Positions 18,901 through 26,800 of a DNA stretch of 52,419 nt are shown in pieces (within the stretch, counting starts at the first letter, position 1; each line of letters opens with the position of its first letter). Source of the stretch: an uncultured Eubacterium sp. (GTDB taxonomy: Bacteria; Bacillota; Clostridia; Lachnospirales; Lachnospiraceae); the NCBI GenBank assembly GCA_934338065.1, contig CAKRGX010000015.1:1-52419 (forward strand). The letters are read 5' to 3'. Below the pieces are notes generated by a model. The model saw only the letters and a program-made list of their open reading frames with translations, was not told where the DNA came from and did no database searches. A program made the translations under genes and the position numbers.

Positions 18901-19155
18901 ACTATCCGGTCTTTCCTTCTGTATCAATTTCTGGACAACTTCAACCGTCAAAGGCTCGATATAAACTCTGTCTGCAATATCTTTGTCCGTCATGATCGTA
19001 GCCGGGTTGGAATTGATCAAAACGACCTCCAGCCCCTCTTCTTTCAGGGAACGACATGCCTGTGTTCCTGCATAATCAAACTCCGCAGCCTGTCCAATCA
19101 CGATAGGACCGGAACCAATCACTAATACTTTTCTGATATCTTTTATTTTTGGCAT
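15949..19155 (-). CDS. carB: Carbamoyl-phosphate synthase large subunit
   Basis: 1068 residues, full length. Makes carbamoyl phosphate from bicarbonate, ammonia tunnelled from CarA and two ATP, for pyrimidine and arginine synthesis. Two ATP-grasp halves are visible: 'VRPAYTLGGSGGGIAHNEEE' (about residue 170) and 'VRPSYVLGGQGMQIAIND' (about 715). Each half starts with a 'VLGSGPIRIGQ'-type loop. The C-terminal MGS-like allosteric domain (about 940-1068) includes 'GYEIYATRGTAKFLAEQGV'. The ribosome binding site lies in the last codons of carA, six bases upstream. The gene ends the nitrogen-assimilation block; I see no strong terminator before the rpsO promoter. Confidence 0.98.
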   Translation of the reverse strand: MPKIKDIRKVLVIGSGPIVIGQAAEFDYAGTQACRSLKEEGLEVVLINSNPATIMTDKDIADRVYIEPLTVEVVQKLIQKERPDSILPTLGGQAALNIAMELEESGFLKKENVRLIGTTAQTIKKAEDRLEFKETMEKINEPIAASIVVEDVEDAIAFAEKIGYPVVIRPAYTLGGSGGGIAHNEEELHDICSNGLRLSRVGQCLIERCIAGWKEIEYEVMRDANGNCITVCNMENIDPVGVHTGDSIVVAPSQTLGDKEYQMLRSSALNIITELGITGGCNVQFALHPESFEYCVIEVNPRVSRSSALASKATGYPIAKVAAKIALGYTLDEIPNAITKKTFASFEPALDYCVVKIPRLPFDKFIKAKRTLTTQMKATGEVMSICDNFEGALMKALRSLEQHIDSLDIGRYTDRSKEELLERVHIVDDRRIFIIAELLRKGASYDEIHDITKIDHWFIDKIAHLVEMENILKTGELTPEILAEAKRMEFPDKLIARYTGKTEEQIRQLRLDHGITASFKMVDTCAAEFEASTPYYYSVFGSETEAGDIDTGKKKIMVLGSGPIRIGQGIEFDFCSVHSVWSLAQSGYETIIINNNPETVSTDFDVADKLYFEPLTPEDVENIVDLEKPDGAVVQFGGQTAIKLTEALLKMGVPILGTSAENVDAAEDRELFDEILEQCKIPRPAGKTVFTTEEALEAANELGYPVLVRPSYVLGGQGMQIAINDDDIREFMSIINRHVQEHPILVDKYLMGKEVEVDAVCDGEDILIPGIMEHVERAGIHSGDSISVYPAMSIKPEVQEVLVDYTAKLAKSLHVVGLINIQFIVYHDEVYVIEVNPRSSRTVPYISKVTGIPIVKLASRVILGEKITDMGYTPGLARKSDYIAIKMPVFSFEKLRGAEISLGPEMKSTGECLGIAKTFNEALHKAFMGAGINLPKYKKMILTVNNNAKEEAVSVAKRFKALGYEIYATRGTAKFLAEQGVEVIGVNKIEQESPTLMDLLLGHEIDLVIDIPKQGEHSHDGFLIRRTSIETGVTCLTSLDTANALLTALEDAEKSELTLVDIATIDNY

Positions 19156-19161
19156 AGTACA

Positions 19162-20268
19162 TTAATCCTCCTTGCTTTCCATCATGTTTATAAAACGCTC
19201 AAACAATACTTCGGAGTCTTTCGGCCCTGCACATGCTTCCGGATGAAACTGTACAGTGAAAATATTTTTATTTATATATTTTAATCCTTCGACCGTACCA
19301 TCATTTACATTGACAAAACTTACTTCTGCTATCTCTGGCGAAACAGAAGATTCTTTAACCATATATCCATGATTCTGGGATGAAATATAAACACGTCCGT
19401 TTTCAAGATCTTTAACCGGATGATTGGCCCCACGATGGCCATATTTCATTTTTTCCGTATCAAAACCATTTGCCAATGCCATCAACTGATGTCCCAGACA
19501 GATAGCAAAGATTGGAACAGAAGATTGATATAATTTTTTCAGTTCTTCAATCACATCAACACATTCCTTTGGATCCCCCGGACCATTTGTAATCATGATT
19601 CCATCCGGGTTCATGGCAAAAATATCTTCTGCTTTCGTTCTGGCAGGGAAAATAGTAACTTCGCATCCCCGTTTCAGCAGACATCTGGCAATGTTATATT
19701 TTGTCCCAACGTCAAGAATAGCAACTTTCTTTGTAACAGAAATGTTGCTATCGGTATCAAGATCGCCCGGCCGGTAGCTGACAATTTCCTTTGTTGTAAC
19801 TCTGTCTACTACACCACGAACACAGTATTCTTTAATGCGGGATAAGACGGACGGCATATCTGCCGGTTTCTCCGTAGTGATCATGCCATTCATCGTTCCT
19901 TTTTCACGTAAGATCTTAGTAAGAGCTCTTGTATCAATTCCCTCAATCCCCGGAATATCCTGTTCAACAAGAAAATCCTGGATACTTTGTTCCTGTCGGA
20001 AATTACTTCCCAAACGAGCTAATTCACGAACAATAAAACCGTCTGTGTTGGATCCTTTGGCCTCCATATCCTTGCGGCAGACTCCATAATTGCCAATGAG
20101 CGGATAAGTCATCACAACAGCCTGTCCCGCATAACTAGGGTCCGTCAGCACTTCCAAATATCCGGTCATTGATGTATTAAATACAATTTCGCTTATCACT
20201 TCTTTTGTGCTTCCGATGCTCTTACCGGTAAACACAGTTCCGTCTTCCAGTATCAGGTATGCCTTCAT
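19162..20268 (-). CDS. carA: Carbamoyl-phosphate synthase small subunit (glutaminase)
   Basis: Class I glutamine amidotransferase subunit of 368 residues that hydrolyses glutamine and feeds ammonia to CarB. The N-terminal CarA-specific domain includes 'GMTGYLEVLTDPSYAGQ' (as FNTSMTGYLEVLTDPSYAGQ, residues 31-50). The amidotransferase domain has the catalytic Cys in 'IFAICLGHQLMALA' and His/Glu in 'VQFHPEACAGP'. GGAGG precedes the ATG. Six bases separate it from carB. Placement behind glnA and an ANTAR regulator ties carbamoyl phosphate production to glutamine supply. Confidence 0.98.
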   Translation of the reverse strand: MKAYLILEDGTVFTGKSIGSTKEVISEIVFNTSMTGYLEVLTDPSYAGQAVVMTYPLIGNYGVCRKDMEAKGSNTDGFIVRELARLGSNFRQEQSIQDFLVEQDIPGIEGIDTRALTKILREKGTMNGMITTEKPADMPSVLSRIKEYCVRGVVDRVTTKEIVSYRPGDLDTDSNISVTKKVAILDVGTKYNIARCLLKRGCEVTIFPARTKAEDIFAMNPDGIMITNGPGDPKECVDVIEELKKLYQSSVPIFAICLGHQLMALANGFDTEKMKYGHRGANHPVKDLENGRVYISSQNHGYMVKESSVSPEIAEVSFVNVNDGTVEGLKYINKNIFTVQFHPEACAGPKDSEVLFERFINMMESKED

Positions 20269-20304
20269 GTTGTCCTCCTTTTTCCTCTTTCCGAGGAAAT
20301 TATT

Positions 20305-20853
20305 TTAGTCATTAAATATCAGGATCATCTCTGCTGTTTCCACCAGATTGTTTCCACTATCCATACTAATTTTCTGTATATATTTATGAGCCTCTTCCTC
20401 GGAAAGGTGGTTTCTCTCCATCAGAAGTGCTTTGGCATCATCAATCGTCTTCTGTTCCTGTTCGGTTCTTTTCTTCGGCTGTGGCCTCAGCGTTTTTTTA
20501 CGCGGCCGATGCAATTCCAACAGCATAGTTTCCATTGTGCTTATCAACTCATGAGTATGGATTGGCATGGCCAGACACATAATGTTTCCAATGGAACATT
20601 CCTGCAACTTTGCAGGGGAAGCTATTAACAGCATGTGGAATTCACGCGGCAGATACCCATATAATTCACGGTAATACATATCTGTCAGCCGATATCCGCA
20701 CAGCACAACACCGCCGTCACTTTCATTGGCGGCAGAAATCACTTGAGATGCGCTATTACATGCTAGTATATCATCATATCCGTTCCTTTTCAAAACATTT
20801 TTTAAGTTTTTTGCATCATTGAGCTGAGGAAATGCTATAATAATGCGCTGAAT
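20305..20853 (-). CDS. ANTAR-domain response-regulator-like protein (RNA-binding antiterminator)
   Basis: A degenerate receiver domain (about residues 1-115; 'DGGVVLCGYRLTDMYYRELYGYLP' region, no clear phospho-acceptor Asp pocket) is followed by an ANTAR helical bundle (about 120-182; 'KTIDDAKALLMERNHLSEEE' then 'AHKYIQKISMDSG'). ANTAR proteins bind paired hairpins in nascent RNA and prevent termination, often in nitrogen genes. The start is unclear. A strong GGGAGG (20862-20867) is followed eight bases later by ATT at 20853, where homologues are expected to begin. In-frame GTG at 20862 overlaps that site, and ATGs at 20889 and 20883 lie inside a hairpin. I give the ATT start as best supported by spacing. 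Likely target: the surrounding glt/gln/car operon. Confidence 0.85.
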   Translation of the reverse strand: MQRIIIAFPQLNDAKNLKNVLKRNGYDDILACNSASQVISAANESDGGVVLCGYRLTDMYYRELYGYLPREFHMLLIASPAKLQECSIGNIMCLAMPIHTHELISTMETMLLELHRPRKKTLRPQPKKRTEQEQKTIDDAKALLMERNHLSEEEAHKYIQKISMDSGNNLVETAEMILIFND

Positions 20854-20875
20854 AACTAGCACCTCCCTTTCTTTA

Positions 20876-20905
20876 CACCTCATGAACATTACTATTCATG
20901 AGGTG
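20876..20905 (-). promoter_or_regulatory. Hairpin between glnA and the ANTAR gene
   Basis: A perfect 11-bp stem (20895-20905 with 20876-20886) closes an 8-base loop. No T run follows, so it is not a plain terminator. It sits nine bases before the GGGAGG site of the ANTAR gene and contains the alternative ATG codons. It may serve as a processing site, a translational control element or an RNA target. The loop can be closed by a T-G pair to six bases, AGTAAT, which has A at position 1 but lacks the G at position 4 of known ANTAR-binding loops. Confidence 0.6.
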
Positions 20906-20925
20906 CTGTCTCCATAACTTTTTCT

Positions 20926-22239
20926 TTAGATCCTATCCAGATATTTCTCCACTTCCCAGGCTGTCACCTGTTCACAAAATTCATTCCACTCTTCCCGTTT
21001 CTTCTCAATCAGAATCTGAGACAATTGTTCTCCATATACATTTTGAAGGAAATCATCTTTCTCAAATTCATGAATAGCTTCCATCAATGTTCTTGGTAAA
21101 ATATCGAATTCTCCTGAACCATCGGATTTAAGATCATCAATACATGCCGGCGGCTCAATCTTATTTTTAATTCCATCCATTCCGGCAGCCAGACAACCTG
21201 CCAGTACAAGATAAGGATTACAGGAACCATCCGGACTGCGCAGCGCAACACGGGGTCCCATTTCACCGGAACTTGTAATACGCATTAACGGTGTACGGTT
21301 CTTCCTGGACCAACTGATATTCACCGGCGCATTATATCCAGGGACAAGTCGTTTGTAAGAATTAATGATTGGATTATTGATCAGGGTCATTCCTTTGATA
21401 TGTTTCATGATACCACCCATAAAATAATACGCTTCTTTGCTCAGACCATACTCTTCCGTATCATCACGGAACACATTTCTGCCATTCTTGCACAAAAACA
21501 TATTAAAGAACATAGCAGAACCCTTTTTGCCGTAATTTGGCTTAGGCATAAATGTTGCATGCAGACCATGCCGCTTAGCGACTGTACGGACAGTCAACTT
21601 ATATGTCATAATATTGTCTGCCGTATGAATACCGTCATCAAACTTAAAGTCAATGTGATGCTGACACACCTCGTTAGCATGATAAGACGATTCCATTTCA
21701 AATCCCATTTCTGACAGCGATAATATAATATCCCGTCGTGCGTTTTCTCCTGCATCTACCGGCCCAATATCGAAGAAACCACCTTTCTCACTTGTCTGGG
21801 TTGTTGGTGCCCCATCTTCTGACATATCAAAAAGGAAAAACTCCGATTCCGGTCCTACATTCAGCGTAAATCCATCTTCTCTTGCCTGCTTCATAACCCG
21901 TTTCAAAATATAGCGGGAATCTGCCATAAATGGTCTGCCATCCGGATATTGCACATCACAGATAAAACGCGCCACACGCCCACGCTGCGGACGCCACGGG
22001 AAAATTGTAAATGAATCCAGATCCGGAACCAGGATCAGTTCATCCACTTCAATCGTATCAAATCCATTGATTGCTGCAGCATCAAACGTACATTTATTAT
22101 TAATAATTAAATCTAATTGCGTTGCAGTCACTGCCATATTTTTCAATATACCAAAGATATCAACAAACTGTAACCGGATAAACTCAACATCCTCTTCTTC
22201 AACCAGACGAATGATATCTTCCTTTGTGTAATGCGACAT
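20926..22239 (-). CDS. glnA: Glutamine synthetase, type I
   Basis: ATP-dependent ligation of ammonia to glutamate; cytosolic dodecamer. 437 residues, the length of the GSI-alpha class found in Firmicutes, which is feedback-regulated and not adenylylated. Visible: the beta-grasp N-terminal domain ('FIRLQFVDIFGILKNMAV'), the active-site strand 'LNVGPESEFFLFD', 'HHIDFKFDDG' and 'ATFMPKPNYGKKGSAM', and the arginine-rich substrate patch 'GPRVALRSPDGSCNPYLVLA'. GGAG lies ten bases before the ATG. It sits downstream of gltBD, so the GS-GOGAT cycle is encoded as one unit. Confidence 0.97.
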   Translation of the reverse strand: MSHYTKEDIIRLVEEEDVEFIRLQFVDIFGILKNMAVTATQLDLIINNKCTFDAAAINGFDTIEVDELILVPDLDSFTIFPWRPQRGRVARFICDVQYPDGRPFMADSRYILKRVMKQAREDGFTLNVGPESEFFLFDMSEDGAPTTQTSEKGGFFDIGPVDAGENARRDIILSLSEMGFEMESSYHANEVCQHHIDFKFDDGIHTADNIMTYKLTVRTVAKRHGLHATFMPKPNYGKKGSAMFFNMFLCKNGRNVFRDDTEEYGLSKEAYYFMGGIMKHIKGMTLINNPIINSYKRLVPGYNAPVNISWSRKNRTPLMRITSSGEMGPRVALRSPDGSCNPYLVLAGCLAAGMDGIKNKIEPPACIDDLKSDGSGEFDILPRTLMEAIHEFEKDDFLQNVYGEQLSQILIEKKREEWNEFCEQVTAWEVEKYLDRI

Positions 22240-22262
22240 AGTTCATTCTCCTTTCCACACGA

Positions 22263-22292
22263 AATCCGACGGCAAGATAAAGCCGCCGGATT
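22263..22292 (-). promoter_or_regulatory. Hairpin between gltD and glnA
   Basis: An 11-bp stem (22282-22292 with 22263-22273, one G-U pair) has an 8-base loop. It is followed by TCGTGTGG, so it lacks a T run. It probably stabilises or processes the operon transcript and does not end it; partial attenuation is possible. Confidence 0.5.
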
Positions 22293-22301
22293 CTTAACCC
22301 A

Positions 22302-23789
22302 TTAATTAAGGTTTGTATAACCCATCAGGTCCTGATCAACCTCTTTTGCCACTTCACGGCCCTCACGGATAGCCCAGACAACCAACGATTGTCCACGGTG
22401 CATATCTCCCGCCGTAAAAACTCCCTTCTGACTGGTAGCATAAGCTCCGGCTTTGGTCAGAACATTGGTGCGCTCATTTAACGCCACATCAAAATCTTTT
22501 GTAACATATTCTTCTGACCCAAGAAAACCAGCTGCGATAAACACCAGATCCACATCCATAACATACTCACTGCCAGGTACTTCCGTCATGCTCATACGTC
22601 CTGTCTTAGGATCCTTGTTCCAGCTTAATTTAACCCCTTTTACCTGCTTAAGATTTCCCTTTGCATCAGCGATAAATTCCTTAACCGTTGTTTCATAAAT
22701 ACGTGGATCACTGCCGTACACAGCAATGGCTTCCTGCTGGCCATAATCCGTTTTCAGGACTTTGGGCCACTCAGGCCACGGATTTGATTCTGTTCTCTCT
22801 GCCGGCGGCTTTGGCATCATCTCAAGCTGTACTACGCTTTTTGCTCCCTGGCGAATGGACGAACCAACACAATCATTACCCGTATCACCACCACCAATGA
22901 CCAGCACATTTTTCCCTTTGGCATCTATATAATCCGTAAACTGCGGATTTCGTAAATGTTTTGTTACACGTTTTAAATAGTCTACGGCAAAATAAATGCC
23001 CTTTGCGTTTCTGCCCGGTGCTTTTATGTCTCTCGGATGAGAAGCACCACAGGTAAGGATTACACGGTCGAACTGTTTTCGTAACTCTTCTGCCTTTATA
23101 TCGACGCCTATATTAACATTAGTCTTGAAAACAACTCCTTCCATCTCCATACATTTTATTTTACGTTCTATAACAGATTTGTCAAGTTTCATATTAGGAA
23201 TTCCGTACATCAGCAGACCACCGGGATAATCTTCCCTCTCAAACACCGTCACGCTGTGACCGCGTTTGTTTAACTGATCAGCAGCCGCCAGACCGGAAGG
23301 TCCTGAACCTACGATGGCAACCGTCTTTTTTGTCCGGACTTTGGGAGGTTTTGGATCCATCAGCCCATGTTCATAACCATATTCGATGATTGCATTTTCA
23401 TTTTCCTTGATTGTTACGGGTGAATCATGCAGACCACAGGTACAGGCAGCTTCACATGGAGCCGGACATACTCTGGAAGTAAATTCAGGAAAATTATTGG
23501 TTTTTAATAGTCTTCCCAGTGCCAGTTCATAACTTCCATTGTACAAAAGGTCATTCCATTCCGGACACAGGTTGTTCAAAGGGCATCCACTTGCCATGCC
23601 GCCTATCATCATACCTGACTGGCAGAACGGAACGCCACAATCCATGCATCGGGCAGCCTGCACCCGTCTCTCTTCTTCGCTCATTGGCACATGAAATTCA
23701 TTAAAATTTTTAATTCTCTCCAATGGCTTGATCTCTAAATTTCCTTCACGCTCATAATCTATAAATCCGGTTGGTTTACCCATATCCAC
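22302..23789 (-). CDS. gltD: Glutamate synthase, small (FAD/NADPH) subunit
   Basis: 495 residues. Oxidises NAD(P)H through FAD and passes electrons by 4Fe-4S clusters to GltB. The N-terminal cysteine clusters are present: 'CMDCGVPFCQ', 'CPLNNLCPEW', 'CPAPCEAACTCG'. They are followed by the FAD Rossmann motif 'VAIVGSGPSGLAAADQL' (about residue 150) and the NAD(P)H motif 'VLVIGGGDTGNDCVG' (about 290). The C-terminal 'GVFTAGDMHRGQSLVVWAI' matches the family. The gene begins 14 bases after gltB, in the same operon. Confidence 0.97.
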   Translation of the reverse strand: MDMGKPTGFIDYEREGNLEIKPLERIKNFNEFHVPMSEEERRVQAARCMDCGVPFCQSGMMIGGMASGCPLNNLCPEWNDLLYNGSYELALGRLLKTNNFPEFTSRVCPAPCEAACTCGLHDSPVTIKENENAIIEYGYEHGLMDPKPPKVRTKKTVAIVGSGPSGLAAADQLNKRGHSVTVFEREDYPGGLLMYGIPNMKLDKSVIERKIKCMEMEGVVFKTNVNIGVDIKAEELRKQFDRVILTCGASHPRDIKAPGRNAKGIYFAVDYLKRVTKHLRNPQFTDYIDAKGKNVLVIGGGDTGNDCVGSSIRQGAKSVVQLEMMPKPPAERTESNPWPEWPKVLKTDYGQQEAIAVYGSDPRIYETTVKEFIADAKGNLKQVKGVKLSWNKDPKTGRMSMTEVPGSEYVMDVDLVFIAAGFLGSEEYVTKDFDVALNERTNVLTKAGAYATSQKGVFTAGDMHRGQSLVVWAIREGREVAKEVDQDLMGYTNLN

Positions 23790-23803
23790 TCATCCTTTCT
23801 CTA

Positions 23804-26800
23804 TCATTTAGCCTTTTTCAATTGATAAAATGCTTCAATCTGTGCCTGTTCATTACTCAGTCCCTTTTCTTCCATCTGGGCAATTGCCTGCAGCATAGCC
23901 TGATAGTCATGAGGAATGATTTTCTTAAACTTCGGGAGATATTCACTGAAATTCTCTAAAATCTCTTTACCACGTTCGGAATCCGTTGCCTTTACGTGGG
24001 CAGTAATCATATCTTTCAACTGCATTACATCATATTTATCTGTTACAGAATTAGATGATACCAGTTCTTTATTAAGTTTCAGATATAGATCACTGTTTTC
24101 ATCCAGGACATAAGCAATACCACCACTCATACCTGCTGCAAAGTTCTTGCCGGTTGGTCCGAGAATTACAACGCATCCGCCTGTCATATATTCACAGCCA
24201 TGATCACCAACTCCCTCTACTACGGCATTCGCTCCGGAATTTCGAACACAGAAACGTTCCCCGGCAACACCATTGATATAAGCTTCACCGCTCGTTGCTC
24301 CATAAAGAGCCACATTTCCGATCACAATATTATCCTCTGCTTTGTACTGTACTCCATCTGGCGGATATACGATGAGCTTACCACCGGACAAGCCTTTTCC
24401 GAAGTAATCGTTACTGTCACCAACAAGTTCCAATGTCAGACCTTTCGGAATAAATGCACCAAAACTCTGTCCACCACTGCCAAGACATTCAATCGTAAAG
24501 GTATCCTGCAGCACATCATCCCCCAGAGTTCTTGTGATCTCTGATCCTAAGATCGTACCAAGCGCACGATCAACATTAGAAACCTTTGCACTGATCTTTG
24601 TTTTCTCACCTGTCTCTAAAGCGTGTTTAAATTTCTTAAGGAATATTTTCTCATCTATCGTGTTCTTTAACTTAAAGTCATACGCATCTTTTGGATTGAA
24701 AATGCGCTTTTTATCTTTAATAAATGGATTGTCAATGATTGGTGACAGATCCAGTTTTTTTGCTCTCGGATCATCGGCTATATCCTCGCGGACTTTGAGC
24801 AGATCTGAGCGTCCGATCAATTCATCCAGACTCTTAAAGCCCAGTTTTGCCATCCATTCACGAACCTCTTCCGCAATAAACTTCATAAAGTTTTCAACAT
24901 ACTCAGGTTTACCGGCAAATCTCTTGCGTAATTCAGGATTCTGTGTTGCCACGCCAACAGGACAGGTATCCAGATTACATACACGCATCATAACACAGCC
25001 CATCGTTACCAGCGGAGCAGTTGCGAAGCCATATTCTTCTGCACCAAGGAGCGCAGCCACCATAACATCCCGTCCTGTCATCAATTTACCATCCGTCTCG
25101 ATCACTACTTTAGAACGAAGTCCGTTCATCAACAAAGTCTGGTGTGTCTCTGCAAGGCCAAGTTCCCACGGCAGTCCGGCATTATGGATCGAACTGGATG
25201 GTGCAGCTCCTGTACCACCGTCGTAACCGGAAATAAGAATAACACCGGCACCAGCCTTTGCCACACCTGCTGCTACTGTTCCAACACCGGCTTCCGAAAC
25301 CAGCTTGACAGAGATTCTTGCTCTTGTATTTGCATTTTTCAGATCATAGATCAACTGTGCAAGATCCTCAATTGAATAAATATCATGATGCGGCGGTGGT
25401 GATATAAGGGATACACCCGGTGTAGAAAGTCTTGTTTTTGCTATCCACGGATAAACCTTTCCACCCGGAAGGTGTCCGCCTTCTCCTGGTTTTGCCCCCT
25501 GCGCCATTTTAATCTGGATTTCTTTGGCACTAACCAGATAATGGGATGTAACACCAAAGCGTCCCGAAGCAACCTGCTTGATCGCAGAGCAGCGATTCAA
25601 TCCGTCTTTGCCAATCGTCAGACGTTCCAGACTCTCACCGCCCTCGCCACTGTTTGACTTGCCATGAAGATGATTCATCGCAATGGCCAATGTTTCGTGC
25701 GCCTCCTGGGAAATCGAACCATATGACATAGCACCAGTCTTAAACCGCTGCACAATGCTGTCTACACTTTCTACCTGTGAAAGTGGGATTCCTTTTTTGG
25801 GCAGCTTGAAATCTAAAAGACTTCTCAGATTCATAAACCGGTCTTCATTATCAATTTCTTTTGAATATTCTTTAAATAATTTATAATCTCCCAATCTGGT
25901 TGCCTGCTGAAGCAGATGTATTGTTTTCGGATTATAAAGATGTTCTTCTTTGCCACTTCTGGACTTGTGAGTACCAACACTATCTAATGTTGTATCATGT
26001 CCCAATTCCAGCGGATCAAAGGCTTTTGTATGCAGACTTTCCACCTGCTTTTCAATGTCATCGATCGTAATACCTCCGATGCGTGAAACCGTATCCGTAA
26101 AATACATATTGGTAACTTCTCTGGAAATACCGATTGCCTCGAATATTTTGGATCCCTGATACGACTGGATCGTAGATATTCCCATTTTTGATGCAATCTT
26201 TACAATGCCATGCAGAACGGCATCGTTATAGTCATCTACTGCTGCATAGTAATCTTTATCCAGTAATCCACTGTCAATCAGGCGCTTGATCGTATCCAGT
26301 GCCAGATATGGATTGACTGCACAAGCACCATATCCGAGCAACGTAGCAAAATGATGTACTTCTCTTGGCTCTGCACTCTCCAGAATCATTGCTACACTAG
26401 TTCTCTTCTTCGTACGAACCAGATGCTGCTGCATAGCTGAAACAGCTAACAGAGAAGGAATTGCCACATGGTTTTCATCCACTCCACGATCGGATAAGAT
26501 CAAAACATTCTTTCCATCTTTATAAGCACGATCTGCTTCCAGATACAAACGATCGATTGCTTTTTTTAAAGAGGTATTCTTGTAATAGGTAATTGGAATA
26601 ACACCAACTTTCAATCCCGGCACATCCATATTTTTTATTTTCAATAAATCGGTATCGGTCAATATGGGATTCTTGATGCGAAGAACACGGCAGTTTTCCG
26701 GCTCCTCATGCAAAAGGTTTCCATCTTCACCAATATAAGTCGATGTAGCCGTAACAACTTCCTCGCGAATCGCATCGATTGGTGGATTTGTTACCTGTGC

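Noticed and set aside
24534..25226. 230-codon open frame on the plus strand inside gltB
   Set aside because: It is antisense to a highly conserved glutamate synthase domain, has no ribosome binding site and a serine/arginine-rich composition typical of an antisense shadow.
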